NCBI GenBank assembly: GCA_963710975.1
Contig: CAVQCG010000005.1
Span: 558,001 to 622,000 of the forward strand
Source of the DNA: JBBQXH01 sp963710975
Lineage (GTDB): Bacteria > Actinomycetota > Thermoleophilia > Gaiellales > Gaiellaceae
Direction of reading: 5' to 3'
DNA length: 64,000 bases
Positions 54,940 to 64,000 of the stretch are shown here, in pieces. Below the pieces are notes generated by a model that saw only the letters and a program-made list of their open reading frames with translations, did not search any database and was not told the origin of the DNA. Every line of letters starts with the position of its first letter. Positions within the stretch are counted from its first letter, which is position 1. The position numbers were made by a program, and so were the translations under genes.

Positions 54940-55659
54940 ATGGCCGCGAACGACAACGAGACACCACGCGGGGCCGAGAACTGGGCCAAGCCGGTCGGGA
55001 AGCTCCACGTCACCGACGTACCGCCGGGTGCGAAGAATCTCGTCGAAGGGAAGGAGCTCCTCGGGCCGATCCAGGGGTTCGGGAAGATGTGGCAGAAGAC
55101 GTACAGGGTCCACCTCGACGGTGCGACGGTGGAGCCGACCGATCTGATCCGGGAGTGGAAGGCGAACTTCCCGCAGTTCTGGCCGAAGGGTGGCCAGTTC
55201 TACGCACCGCTGACCGGGATCAATCCGGGCGAGATCGCCCTGATCCGGGCGAGCGTCGCTGGTGGCATCAAGCTCTCGACGGGCGTGATGGTGCTCTACT
55301 CCGATGACGAGGCGTTCACGCTGATGACGCCGCAGGGCCACATGTTCGCCGGCTGGATCACGTTCAGCTCGTATGAGTCGGCCGGGCGTACGGTCGCCCA
55401 GGTGCAGGTCCTGATGCGCACGCAGGACCCGCTCTCGGAGCTCGGCGCGTCGCTTGGCGGCCACTCGCAGGAGAACCGGTTCTGGCAGCAGACCCTCAGG
55501 AACCTCGCGGCCCACTTCGGGGTCGACGGCAAGGTCGAGACGCAGGTCGTCTGCGTCGATCGGAAGCGGCAGTGGTCGAAGGCCGGGAACATCAAGCACT
55601 CTGCGGCGATTCGCAACGGCCTGGCGGCGTTCAGGCCGGGCCCGAAGCCTTCTCGCTAG
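54940..55659 (+). CDS. Conserved protein of unknown function
   Basis: This 239-residue soluble protein starts at ATG 54940 after GAAGGGAGG. It is rich in aromatic residues (GFGKMWQKTYRVHLDG, REWKANFPQFWPKGGQFY) and has HMFAGWITFSSYES in the middle, suggesting a lipocalin- or START-like beta barrel. I do not recognise the family. It lies 23 bases after the second STAS gene, so it may be co-transcribed with the signalling genes. Its stop codon TAG is completed by an inserted MITE-like element. Confidence 0.7.
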   Translation: MAANDNETPRGAENWAKPVGKLHVTDVPPGAKNLVEGKELLGPIQGFGKMWQKTYRVHLDGATVEPTDLIREWKANFPQFWPKGGQFYAPLTGINPGEIALIRASVAGGIKLSTGVMVLYSDDEAFTLMTPQGHMFAGWITFSSYESAGRTVAQVQVLMRTQDPLSELGASLGGHSQENRFWQQTLRNLAAHFGVDGKVETQVVCVDRKRQWSKAGNIKHSAAIRNGLAAFRPGPKPSR

Positions 55660-55818
55660 TGTTCCGCCTCAGAAGTTCGGTGGTGATCCTGCGAGCGAAA
55701 ACCAAGCCGGGCAGGACGCAGGGAGCGCCCATATGCACGTCATATGGGCGCGACCGAGGACACAGACCGGCGCAGGTTTGCAGCCGCCAGGGCACGCCGC
55801 ACTTCTGAGGCGGGACAC
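55659..55818. mobile_element. 160-bp MITE-like non-autonomous element with TA target duplication
   Basis: Terminal inverted repeats GTGTTCCGCCTCAGAAGT (55659-55676) and the complement of 55801-55818 match at 17 of 18 bases. TA stands immediately outside each end (55657-55658 and 55819-55820), as for IS630/Tc1-mariner transposition. An inner perfect 11-bp stem (GCGCCCATATG, loop CACGT, at 55725-55751) lies near the middle. There is no coding capacity. The insertion is exactly at the TA of the stop codon before it. Removing one TA and the element restores TAA. Confidence 0.75.
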
Positions 55819-55830
55819 TAAGGTTCGCGC

Positions 55831-57243
55831 ATGCCTGATGCGATCGTCGTCGGCGCGGGGCCGAACGGTCTTGCCGCGGCGATCGTCCTGGCCCGTGCGG
55901 GTCGCTCGGTCCTGGTGGTCGAGTCGGCCGACACGGTCGGCGGCGGCACCCGGACGGCGGCGCTGACGCTACCCGGTTTCCGGCACGACGTCTGCTCGGC
56001 GATCCATCCGCTCGTCCCCGGATCACCGTTCCTGCGGACGCTGCCGCTCGAGGAGCACGGCCTGGAGTGGGTCGAATCGCCTGCGGCGCTCGCGCATCCG
56101 TTCGACGACGGCACGGCGGCTCTGCTCGAGCGCTCGCTCGCAGCCACCGCCGCGACCATCGGTGGCGACAGGGCTGCCTGGCTCCGGATGATGGGGCCGC
56201 TCGTCTGGAAGGCAGACGTGATCCTCGGCGGGGTCCTCGGGCCCCTGCGCGTGCCTCGTAACCCACTCACCCTCGCCCGCTTCGGCCTCGATGCGATCCG
56301 TCCCGCGACTTCGGTGGCACGCCGCCGTTTTCGCGAGCCGAGGGCGCGCGCGCTGTTCGCTGGGCTCGCTGCCCACTCGATGCTTCCGCTGACGCGATCG
56401 CCGAGCGCCGGAGTGGGGCTCGTGCTCGCACTCCTCGGTCACCACGTCGGATGGCCTTTCGCACGCAGCGGGTCGCAGGCAATCGCCGACGCCCTCGCGT
56501 CGTACCTTCGCTCGCTCGGCGGTGAGATCCGAACCGGACAGAACGTCGAATCGCTCGACGACCTCCCGGCGACTCGTGCCGTCCTCGTCGACGTCACGCC
56601 TCGCCAACTCGTCCGGATGGCAGGGAAGCGGCTTCCCGCCGGATACCGCCGACGCCTCGGCGGCTACCGGTACGGGCCGGGCGTCTTCAAGCTCGACCTG
56701 GCGCTCGACGGCCCGATTCCGTGGCGGGCAGAGGAGTGCGCACGCGCCGCGACCGTTCATCTCGGCGGGACACTCGAGGAGATCGCCGCGTCCGAGGCGG
56801 CGATATCCAGGGGTCTGACCCCGGAACGTCCGTACGTGCTGCTCGCCCAGCAGAGCCTGTTCGACCCGACGCGGGCGCCGGCCGGGAAGCACACCGCCTG
56901 GGCCTACTGCCACGTCCCGAACGGCTCCGGTGCCGACATGACGGATCGGATCGAGGCCCAGATCGAGCGGTTCGCGCCCGGGTTTCGCGATCTCATCCTC
57001 GCCCGCCACACGATGGGGCCGGCCGATATCGAGGCCTACAACCCGAACTACGTCGGCGGCGACATCAACGCGGGCGTCCAGGACCTCCGCCAGCTCTTCA
57101 CCCGGCCCGTCGCGCGGAGCGTCCCCTACTCGACCCCGGCGAAGGGCCTCTACATCTGCTCTGCGTCGACCCCGCCGGGCGGCGGAGTTCACGGGATGTG
57201 CGGCTACTGGGCGGCACGAGCCGCCCTGCGGAATCTCACGTAA
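55831..57243 (+). CDS. FAD-dependent oxidoreductase, CrtI/phytoene-desaturase-like
   Basis: This 470-residue flavoprotein begins with the dinucleotide-binding motif DAIVVGAGPNGLAAAIVLAR and VVESADTVGGGTRT, and ends with the FAD-contacting GLYICSASTPPGGGVHGMCG. This is the phytoene dehydrogenase/amine-oxidase superfamily, in the branch of uncharacterised NAD(P)/FAD oxidoreductases common in actinobacteria. Desaturation or isomerisation of a hydrophobic compound is likely, but carotenoid specificity is not shown. The MITE-like element separates it from the gene before. Without the element, the start codon would be about 9 bases after that stop. Confidence 0.88.
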   Translation: MPDAIVVGAGPNGLAAAIVLARAGRSVLVVESADTVGGGTRTAALTLPGFRHDVCSAIHPLVPGSPFLRTLPLEEHGLEWVESPAALAHPFDDGTAALLERSLAATAATIGGDRAAWLRMMGPLVWKADVILGGVLGPLRVPRNPLTLARFGLDAIRPATSVARRRFREPRARALFAGLAAHSMLPLTRSPSAGVGLVLALLGHHVGWPFARSGSQAIADALASYLRSLGGEIRTGQNVESLDDLPATRAVLVDVTPRQLVRMAGKRLPAGYRRRLGGYRYGPGVFKLDLALDGPIPWRAEECARAATVHLGGTLEEIAASEAAISRGLTPERPYVLLAQQSLFDPTRAPAGKHTAWAYCHVPNGSGADMTDRIEAQIERFAPGFRDLILARHTMGPADIEAYNPNYVGGDINAGVQDLRQLFTRPVARSVPYSTPAKGLYICSASTPPGGGVHGMCGYWAARAALRNLT

Positions 57244-57267
57244 GGCCTAGAGCGTCCAGCGCGAGAC

Positions 57268-58011
57268 TCAGCCGACGCTTATATCGCCGCAGGCGGCGAG
57301 GACGTGAGGTACTCCGCCAAATGGGCCTTCGGGATCGGGCGCGTTATACACCTGTAGGTCTGGAGGAATCTCCTTCGTTCCTCCCCCTCGGTACGAATCG
57401 TCGATCACCACGACGGCGAAGGCCCCATCGCGAATGTCTTCGACTGTCACCGGCGTTCCGTCCGAGTATCTGACGAGCCCGTCGGCCTGAAACCGACCGT
57501 CGGTCGCCCCGCCGGTAACGCTTGTCGCTCCGGCTGGAGGAATCGCAGCAACCGGCTCGTCGAGCGCCTCGCATGTTCCGCTCGCAACGAACGCATCCTG
57601 GGCGACGTCCTGGCCGTTCACGCTGACCACAGCCGCAACCCCTTCGCCCGTCCCCGTCATCGTCGCCGTCCCGGTCTGTCCTGAGCCGTTCCCTTCGAGT
57701 AGCGCAACCTCGAACGAGCCAGCAGCTTCGGGCGTCGTTGTGTCCTGCCCCGTCGCCGAATCAGCGCCTTTGCCACCGCCGCAACCGAGCGCCATCGACG
57801 TGATGACGCTCAGGAGCAGCAGGCCAACCGCGAGGCGGCCTCCGACAACCCGTGCCCGCTTCGAGCTTCGCCCGCGCTCCGATCTTGTCCCCTTCCGTTG
57901 AGCAGCAGGCCAAGCATGGAACCGCTGTCTGGAGAGCCGCTGGAGGTCTGGTGGAGACGGACGACGAGTCTGGTCTGCTGCACATCCGAGGGAGCGAGGG
58001 CCGGATCTCAT
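57268..58011 (-). CDS. Probable lipoprotein of unknown function
   Basis: Up to 247 residues, with a lipoprotein signal (GGRLAVGLLLLSVITSMALGC, lipobox ALGC) preceded by a long unconvincing basic leader. The mature part begins GGGKGADSATGQDTTTPEA and contains EVALLEGNGSGQTGTATM, which resembles CHRD-like beta-sandwich domains, and SDGTPVTVEDIRDGAFAVV. No proper start stands directly before the signal, so the true start may be hidden by an indel or be a non-standard codon. The 5-prime end is given as ATG 58011 with low certainty. Confidence 0.6.
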   Translation of the reverse strand: MRSGPRSLGCAADQTRRPSPPDLQRLSRQRFHAWPAAQRKGTRSERGRSSKRARVVGGRLAVGLLLLSVITSMALGCGGGKGADSATGQDTTTPEAAGSFEVALLEGNGSGQTGTATMTGTGEGVAAVVSVNGQDVAQDAFVASGTCEALDEPVAAIPPAGATSVTGGATDGRFQADGLVRYSDGTPVTVEDIRDGAFAVVVIDDSYRGGGTKEIPPDLQVYNAPDPEGPFGGVPHVLAACGDISVG

Positions 58012-58017
58012 GTCGCC

Positions 58018-58499
58018 TCACCCGCCGGGAGCGGCGGGCTGTTTGCGACCCGCCCGTACAGCGCCCTGCGCGGCCGCGAGCATCGTGTCCTGTGAGACCT
58101 CTCCCGGCTTCGCACCGAGGGTGAGCAGGTCGTACAGGACTGGCCGTCCGTGAACTCCACCTCGTAGGACTCGAACGGCTCCTCCGGGCCGGCGCCGTCC
58201 GTGATCCTCGGCGCGGCTTCGCTTGATGCCATTCGCACCCGGAATGCCCGGCACGTCAAACGTCTCGATGTCGACGGTGCAGACGTTCGGGCACGGCGAC
58301 GTCGAGTCGTTGTACACCCAGCTCAGCACCTTCTCCGCCCTTGCTGGGGAGCCGAGCTGCACGACCGTCGATGCGAACACCGCGGGCGTTTCGTTCGACT
58401 GCTGCACGGCGATCATCGCGCCACTGAAGCCGTCGGCCGTGAGCTCGCGGACAGCCCCTTGGGAGTGATCCTGACGAACGCGTCCTGTGCCGTCTTCAC
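58018..58499 (-). pseudogene. Degenerate or frame-scrambled gene, 5-prime truncated
   Basis: Read on the minus strand, parts of one protein appear in two alternating frames: TAQDAFVRITPKG, then ELTADGFSGAMIAVQQSNET and CPNVCTVDIETFDVPGIPG, then SEAAPRITDGAGPEE, then PVLYDLLTLGAKPGEV to the stop at 58018. At least three frame breaks lie within 480 bases, and there is no signal peptide or good start. I cannot name the family. The density of breaks and the missing start suggest a decaying or truncated gene, although some breaks may be sequence errors. Confidence 0.45.
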
Positions 58500-58505
58500 A
58501 AAGCC

Positions 58506-58613
58506 ATGACTGTCGAGACGCACATCCGCCACCTGTTCATGAAGCTCGACCTCGAGGACGCGCCGTCAGACAATCGGCGCGTCCTCGCGGTTCTCGCCTA
58601 CCTCCGGGGCTAG
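58506..58613 (+). pseudogene. 3-prime remnant of a LuxR/NarL-type regulator
   Basis: The 35-residue frame TVETHIRHLFMKLDLEDAPS, then NRRVLAVLAYLRG and TAG at 58611, is the recognition helix and C-terminus of a LuxR-type HTH domain. Everything before it, including the first HTH helices and any receiver domain, is absent. The sequence changes abruptly at about 58500 to the antisense truncated gene. Confidence 0.7.
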
Positions 58614-58725
58614 CTCGCGGCAGCGCTCCCGAGGGCGGGCAGCCTTTCGGAAACCGTTAGGAAACTCGAAAGATCCGTCGGAACCAGCGCAATCAACGCG
58701 TTGCGGCGGCTACCTTCATCGAAGC

Positions 58726-59850
58726 GTGCGCATCACGACCCTCCCCAGATCGCTGTTGCTGCCGCTGGCCGTTGCGGCCCTGCTCGTCGTCCTCGGTTGC
58801 GAGCCGCGGCACGCACGCAGGCGACGCCGGCCGCGTCGGGACTGGACCTGAAGCTCGTGCGGATTGCGGCCGGGTTCGTCGCCCCCGTCCAGGCGACGGC
58901 CCCCCGGAGCCAGCCCGGCCGGGTTTACGTCGTGGAGCAGGCCGGGCGGATTCGGGTGATCCAGAACGGACACGTCCTTTCGAAGTCGTTCCTCGACATC
59001 CGCCGGCTCGTCAAGTCCGGCGGCGAGCAGGGGCTCCTCTCCGTCGCGTTCCACCCGAACTTCGCCTCGAACGGCCTCTTCTACGTCGACTACACCGACG
59101 TGAGCGGGAACACACGCGTGGTCGAGTATCGGGCTCGCACGGGGAAGGCGCCGCTTCGGAGGCGACAGCTGCTTCGCGTCGAACAGCCGTACCCGAACCA
59201 CAACGGCGGGCAGCTCGCGTTCGGCCCCGACGGACGCCTCTACGTGGGCATGGGCGACGGCGGCTCGGGCGGCGATCCGCAGAATCGCGCGCAGAATCTG
59301 CAGAGCCGGCTCGGCAAGATGCTGGCTATCGACGTCGATCGGGCCGGCGCGGATTGGGAGATCACGGGCTACGGCCTGCGAAACCCGTGGCGCTTCTCGT
59401 TCGACCGGAAGACCGGCGATCTCTACATCGGCGACGTGGGCCAGGGCGAACTGGGAGGAGATCGACGTCACCTCGACGCCCGGCCAGGGGCTCGAGAACT
59501 ACGGTTGGAACGTCTTCGAGGGCACACATCGCTACAGGGACGGAACCCCGAACGGCGCCGGGACGCTCGTCGATCCGGTGTACGAGTACAGCCACGCCAA
59601 CGGCTGTTCGGTCACCGGCGGCTTCGTGTACCGCGGCTCGAAGATACCGGCCGCGCAGGGCCGCTACTTCTTCGGGGACTACTGCAGCGGCACGATCTGG
59701 AGCCTCAGCATGCAAGGTGGTCGGGCGACGGACGTGCGGACACACTCGTTCACGGTCGACCAGATCTCATCGTTCGGCGAGAACGCCGCCGGCGAGTTGC
59801 TCCTCGTGTCACAGGCAAACGGCGCGATCTACCGGCTCTCAACCGGCTAG
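58726..59850 (+). CDS. PQQ-dependent sugar dehydrogenase-like (GSDH) beta-propeller lipoprotein (two frame breaks)
   Basis: This exported protein of about 374 residues starts at GTG 58726 with a signal peptide ending in the lipobox VLGC. One frame break near 58803 joins this to LKLVRIAAGFVAPVQATAP, and another near 59449 joins GDVGQGE to WEEIDVTSTPGQGLENYGW. The family features are VEQAGRIRVIQNG, LLSVAFHPNFASNGLFYVDY, NHNGGQLAFGPDGRLYVGMG, GDGGSGGDPQNRAQ and GLRNPWRFSFD. Members oxidise aldose sugars using PQQ, though many homologues are uncharacterised. Confidence 0.85.
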
Positions 59851-59969
59851 AGCCGAGCCGATACTCGCTTGACTTTCTTCCTGGAAATCCCCCAGTATTG
59901 AGGCCAGGGTCCCGGGTGGTGCGAGGGCAATCCACCGGCCGGGATAGGGGAGACAGGAGGGAGAGAGGA

Positions 59970-62237
59970 ATGAGGGCAGCACGCCTGCTCGTTCTCGCGG
60001 CACTGCTCGCACTCGTCGCAACGGCGAGCGCACAGGCCCGAACGCATGCGATCCTCGGAGGGTACGGCGACGCGCTGGTTGGGATAGACCAGAAACCGCT
60101 GCCGCTGAAGACCGGCTCGAAGGCTGCCGCCCGCGCAGCCATCGCACGAACGCTCCGGAGTCAGACCGGAGAGCTCACGATCGGCGACGAGCGCATCTGG
60201 CTCGCGATCGACGACGTGGGCGGGTACATCTACCTCAAGAACTACCAGCTCCGGGGTGTCGGAAACAACATCGAGGTCTGGGTCGCAAACGACCAGGATG
60301 AGATCTCGACCGGCACGCAGTTCCTCCCGGGTGACTGCCGTAACGACCGGACGGATATCACGGACGCGCAGGTGCAGTACCTGATCGGTGAGTTCGACTC
60401 GAACATCTATCCGAAGGAATCACAGGCACTGAGCGTTCCACCCGGCCGCGACGGGTCGAAGTCCCAGCTCGTCGAGGATCCGAGCCTCGAGCTCCCGGCC
60501 GACTACTACGCCGGCGACGCGCACAAGATCGTCGTTCTCGTCGACAACTTCCGCGACTCGAACTTCTACAACTTCGACCTCAACGACCCGAGCGACACGA
60601 CGTACTTCGCCGGGTTCTACTCGTCACAGTTCGACGACCTCTTCGACCGGCACGTCATGAACATCGACGCGTTCGACTGGCTGCATCGAACCGGCGCCAA
60701 TCCGCCGGACGACCCGAACCCGAACGATCTGTGCACGAGCGCACCGGCGTTCCCGTTCGTCTACGAGGGCGTGTTCGCCCACGAGTACCAGCACCTGCTC
60801 GAGCACTACCAGAACCCTGATCAGTACACGTGGGTCGACGAGGGCCTCGCCGACTGGGCCGCGGGGTACACGGGGTACTTCTTCCCGGCCGCCCCGATCA
60901 CCGACTCGAAGGCCGAAAGCGGCACCCAGTGCTTCCTCGGTTGGACATCGGTTCAGACGACCGCGAACCCGAATCCAGGGACAGGCGGGCCCGAGAACTC
61001 GCTCACGCTCTGGGGCGATCAGGTGACCGACCACCTGGACGAGCTTCTCTGCGACTACGGCGCGGCGTTCACCTTCATGAACTTCGTCCACGACCGATAC
61101 GGGAATCAGTTCATCAGCGACCTCCATCGCGGCAAGGGCGGTGACGGCCTGGCGGGAGTCCGCAAGCTCGTGAAGCAGTACGGGTCTGCGCGCCAGGCGA
61201 AGGAGATCATCCACGACTGGGCCGCGATGGTCGCGCTCGACCAGTATCTCGACGGCTCGAACGTCGCGTTCAACGGAAAGGCTGCCTGGTACCAGTCGGA
61301 GACGCTCGACGCATCGATCAACTGGGACACCTCGGATGCCTACGCTTGGCCGGGCGCGCCCCCGAACGGCTCCGACTACCTGCGGCTTCGCGACGGGCAG
61401 GGGAACTACGTGAGCTCCCGCCAGATCGGGAGGATCGTCTTCGACGGTGCTTCCACCCTGCCCGCCCAGCCCGTCGAATGGAGCGTCGATCAGGCTCCGC
61501 CGGACCACGCAGGCGATGCCGCCTTCTACTCCGGCTCGGCCTCGAACCTCGACCGGTCGATCGTCCAGGAGGTGACGGTCCCGGCAGATGACCCGATGCT
61601 GACGTTCGACACGCTGTACGACACCGAGGCGACGTGGGATTACGGATTCGTGCAGGTCTCCGCCGACGGCGGCAAGACCTACAAGAGCCTCGCCAACGAG
61701 AACACCGACTCCGATCCCGACCCGGCCGCTGTCCCATCGGTCAAGGACAATCTGCCGGGCTTCACCGGGCCATCGGGCGGCGGTGACACGGCAGCCTGGG
61801 TCACCGAGAGCTTCGACCTCTCGGCCTACGCGGGACAGACCGTCCTGCTCGCGTTCCGCTACATCACGGACTCGAGTGTCGACCTGCCTGGATGGTGGAT
61901 CGACAACGTCGTGGTCGGCGGCGAGCAGCTGACCGACGGGACGACCCTGAACGGTTGGGGCACGCCGACCCAGATCCGGCCGATCCCGGTCGCCGGGTTC
62001 ACCGTCCAGCTCGTCGCGTACACGACAGAGGGCCCGAGGAAGGCGGTGCTCCACCGCCTGCGCCTCACACACCGCCACGGCTCGCTGAACGCCCTCCAGA
62101 TAAGGCGCATCTTCGGAAACACGAACTACGACGTGGTCGCCGCGATCGTCACCTACGACGATCCCGGCGAGTACTCGCTCCAGTACGCGCCGTACAGGCT
62201 GCTGGTAACACCGGCAGGGACGCAGCCGGGCGGATAA
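59970..62237 (+). CDS. Secreted M6-type (immune inhibitor A-like) metalloprotease
   Basis: This 755-residue protein has a signal peptide (MRAARLLVLAALLALVATASAQA), a zinc-protease core FAHEYQHLLEHYQNPD with a downstream glutamate in VDEGLADWAAG, and a C-terminal MAM/jelly-roll-like region (TFDTLYDTEATWDYGFVQVS, WWIDNVVVGGEQL) typical of immune-inhibitor-A relatives. ATG 59970 follows AGGAGG. It is probably an extracellular peptidase for nutrient peptides. It is separated from the sugar dehydrogenase by 119 bases. An in-frame reading from 58701 joins the two only because of the frame breaks. Confidence 0.88.
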   Translation: MRAARLLVLAALLALVATASAQARTHAILGGYGDALVGIDQKPLPLKTGSKAAARAAIARTLRSQTGELTIGDERIWLAIDDVGGYIYLKNYQLRGVGNNIEVWVANDQDEISTGTQFLPGDCRNDRTDITDAQVQYLIGEFDSNIYPKESQALSVPPGRDGSKSQLVEDPSLELPADYYAGDAHKIVVLVDNFRDSNFYNFDLNDPSDTTYFAGFYSSQFDDLFDRHVMNIDAFDWLHRTGANPPDDPNPNDLCTSAPAFPFVYEGVFAHEYQHLLEHYQNPDQYTWVDEGLADWAAGYTGYFFPAAPITDSKAESGTQCFLGWTSVQTTANPNPGTGGPENSLTLWGDQVTDHLDELLCDYGAAFTFMNFVHDRYGNQFISDLHRGKGGDGLAGVRKLVKQYGSARQAKEIIHDWAAMVALDQYLDGSNVAFNGKAAWYQSETLDASINWDTSDAYAWPGAPPNGSDYLRLRDGQGNYVSSRQIGRIVFDGASTLPAQPVEWSVDQAPPDHAGDAAFYSGSASNLDRSIVQEVTVPADDPMLTFDTLYDTEATWDYGFVQVSADGGKTYKSLANENTDSDPDPAAVPSVKDNLPGFTGPSGGGDTAAWVTESFDLSAYAGQTVLLAFRYITDSSVDLPGWWIDNVVVGGEQLTDGTTLNGWGTPTQIRPIPVAGFTVQLVAYTTEGPRKAVLHRLRLTHRHGSLNALQIRRIFGNTNYDVVAAIVTYDDPGEYSLQYAPYRLLVTPAGTQPGG

Positions 62238-62256
62238 CAATCGATAGATTGGCCCG

Positions 62257-63697
62257 ATGAAGGCGCTCTGCGCCAGGGCTGTAGATGCTGCGATCGGCGC
62301 GGGTGCCGGCTATGCCGACGCCCGCGCCGTCGAGCGCAGGTCACAGCATGTCTCGACGCGTAACGGCCGGGTCGACTCCGTCAACGACGCCGAGACTGCC
62401 GGGATCGGCGTCCGCGTACTCGTCGACGGCGCCTGGGGCTTCGCGTGCGACCGGCAGCTCGACGAAGGCGGCGCCCGAGATGCGGCCGTGCGAGCGGTTG
62501 CCTTCGCCCGGGCGAGCGCGGGATCGGCAAGGCGCAAGGTCGAGCTGGAGCCGCTCGCACCCCACATCGGCGACTACCGCACACCCGGCGACCACGATCC
62601 TGTCGAGGTGCCGCTGGAGCGGAAGGTCGAGCTCTGCCTTCGGGCGGAGAGCGGACTCCACGGGCCGGACATCGCCGTGACCTCGGCGAGCGTCAGAGCA
62701 ATGCGCGAACGACGGGTTTTCCGGTCGTCCGAGGGCAGCGACCTCTTCCAGGAGTTCTTCGAGTGCGGTGGTGGGATCGACGCCACCGCGATCCGCGACG
62801 GCCTCGTTCAGATCCGGAGCTACCCGAGCGCACACAGCGGCTCGAGCGCGCAGGCCGGCTGGGAGTTCGTCGAGGAGCTGGGCCTGGATCGAGAAGCTCC
62901 GCGGGTCGCCGAGGAGGCTGCGGCTCTGCTTCGTGCCGACCCCTGTCCGGCCGGCGTGACGACAGTCGTCATCGACGCCGAGCAGATGGAGCTGCAGGTC
63001 CACGAATCGGTCGGGCATCCGACCGAGCTCGATCGCGTCTACGGCACCGAGGCCGCCTACGCGGGAACGAGCTTCCTGAAGCCCGGCGACCTCGGATCGC
63101 TTCGCTACGGGTCGCCGCACATGAACATCACGGCCGACCCGACCACGCCTCGCGGGCTCGGGACGTTCGCATTCGACGACGAGGGTGTTCCCGGCGCGAC
63201 GCCTCCCGATCGTCGAGGGCGGGATCCTGACCGGCTTCCTCGGGTCGAGGGAAACGGCGGCGCTGATCGGCCGCGACCTCGGTGGCTCGATGCGCGCCGA
63301 CGGCTGGAGCCGGATGCCGCTCGTCCGCATGACGAACCTGCACCTCGAGCCGGGCGAGGGGAGCCTCGACGATCTCCTCTCCGACGTCGACGAGGGCATC
63401 TACCTCGCGACGAACAAGAGTTGGTCGATCGACGACAAGCGGCTCAACTTCCAGTTCGGGACGCAAACGGCGTGGGAGATCCGCAAGGGGAAGCTGACGC
63501 GGATGCTGCGCGACGCGACCTACATGGGCGTGACCCCGATCTTCTGGGGATCGCTCGATGCGGTCGCCGGGCCCGACGAGTGGCGCATGGCCGGTCTCAC
63601 GAACTGCGGCAAGGGCCAGCCGGGCCAGCACGCACACGTGTCCCACGGCGCCTCTCCCGCACGGTTTCGCAACGTTCAGGTGGGCGTGAGGAAGTGA
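62257..63697 (+). CDS. tldD: TldD-family metalloprotease subunit (frame break)
   Basis: This homologue of about 479 residues has the zinc signature HESVGHPTELDR, the N-terminal RNGRVDSVNDAETAGIGVRV, and TNLHLEPGEGSLDDLLSDVD and FGTQTAWEIRKGKL later. The frame breaks near 63194 (one extra base), between FDDEGVP and ARRLPIVEGGILTGF. With TldE it forms a heterodimeric protease that processes small peptides. It overlaps tldE in GTGA. Confidence 0.88.
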
Positions 63698-64000
63698 GCA
63701 AGAGCCTGGAGCTCGCCGACCGCGCGTGGCGGTTCGCGCAGGCGGACGATGCCGAGGCGCTCGTCCTCTCGGAACGCTCGGGGCTTGCCCGGTTCGCGGG
63801 CTCACAGGTTCATCAGCCGACGCTGATCGAGAACGAGACCGTGCTCCTCCGCGTCGTCCGCGACGGACGGGTCGGCAGCGCGTCGACGAACCGGCTGGAC
63901 GACGAAGGGCTCACGGGAACGGCAAGACGCGCCGAGGCCGCGGCCGACGCGGCTCCGCCCGATGCCGGCTTTGCCGGGCTCGCCCCACCCGCCGTCCCCC
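63694..64000 (+). CDS. tldE: TldE/PmbA-family protein (partial)
   Basis: The first 102 residues are in the window: VSKSLELADRAWRFAQADDA, SGLARFAGSQVHQPTLIE, then VRDGRVGSASTNRLDDEGL. This is the non-catalytic partner of TldD. It starts at GTG 63694 in a GTGA overlap with tldD and runs off the right edge. Confidence 0.85.
   Translation, partial: MSKSLELADRAWRFAQADDAEALVLSERSGLARFAGSQVHQPTLIENETVLLRVVRDGRVGSASTNRLDDEGLTGTARRAEAAADAAPPDAGFAGLAPPAVP

Noticed and set aside
58701..62237. Apparent 1178-residue fusion of sugar dehydrogenase and protease
   Set aside because: The joined frame exists only because of a frame break near 59449. The dehydrogenase stops at 59850 in its true frame and the protease has its own signal peptide and ribosome-binding site at 59970.

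Overview
The window is high-GC bacterial chromosome with GTG and TTG starts, 1- and 4-base stop/start overlaps, a LexA with an actinobacterial-type SOS box, AfsR/SARP-type and RsbU/RsbW/RsbV-type regulators, and many SDR, M20 and metallo-beta-lactamase-fold genes. This points to an actinobacterium, possibly an uncultured Thermoleophilia (inference only). About 18 single-base reading-frame breaks occur inside otherwise well-conserved genes. Most look like residual sequencing indels rather than decay, and I give such genes as one feature across the break.

Layout. 1-5553 (+) is a polyamine-type ABC operon (binding protein, fused double permease, ATPase) followed by a small barrel-like protein, an SDR and a Gfo/Idh oxidoreductase. 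5574-7517 is a Vps62-like secreted/membrane protein. 7519-36492 is a large catabolic locus in blocks that read outward from short control regions: M20 hydrolase, alpha/beta hydrolase, peptide-binding-like protein and alcohol dehydrogenase (-); SDR, MBL, EthD, SDR (+); a long (-) block of SDR, esterase, aminotransferase, EthD, and then M20, aminotransferase, PNPOx-like protein, E1 beta, E1 alpha and SDR; RraA aldolase, free lipoyl domain and MBL (+); a Dpp/Opp-type transporter (-); and LacI regulator, small ORF, MBL and SDR (-). Four nearly identical palindromes centred on CG (consensus GAAAAACGATTTTC) sit at the heads of these blocks. They are most simply the operators of the LacI-family protein encoded at 32625-33650, tying the locus into one regulon. 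The substrate cannot be named. The enzymes suggest uptake of a peptide- or amide-like compound, amide hydrolysis, transamination to a 2-oxo acid, and oxidative decarboxylation or aldol cleavage.

36534-43926 holds a PhyH-type dioxygenase, a divergent SDR pair, RNase P RNA, a small exported protein, lexA with a coupled 56-residue zinc-ribbon protein, tRNA-Leu(GAG) and a large SARP-AAA-TPR regulator.

44008-54916 is the most unusual region: six tandem paralogous multi-pass membrane proteins, interrupted by an alpha/beta-hydrolase/cyclase, run by 4-base overlaps into a GAF-PP2C phosphatase, an RsbW-like kinase and two STAS antagonists. It looks like a partner-switching signalling operon whose sensor halves have been multiplied and separated from one shared phosphatase.

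54940-64000 contains an unknown conserved protein whose stop codon was the target of a 160-bp MITE-like element with TA duplication, a CrtI-like FAD oxidoreductase, a lipoprotein, a scrambled region with a LuxR-type 3-prime remnant, a sugar-dehydrogenase-like protein, an M6-type secreted protease, and tldD with the start of tldE.
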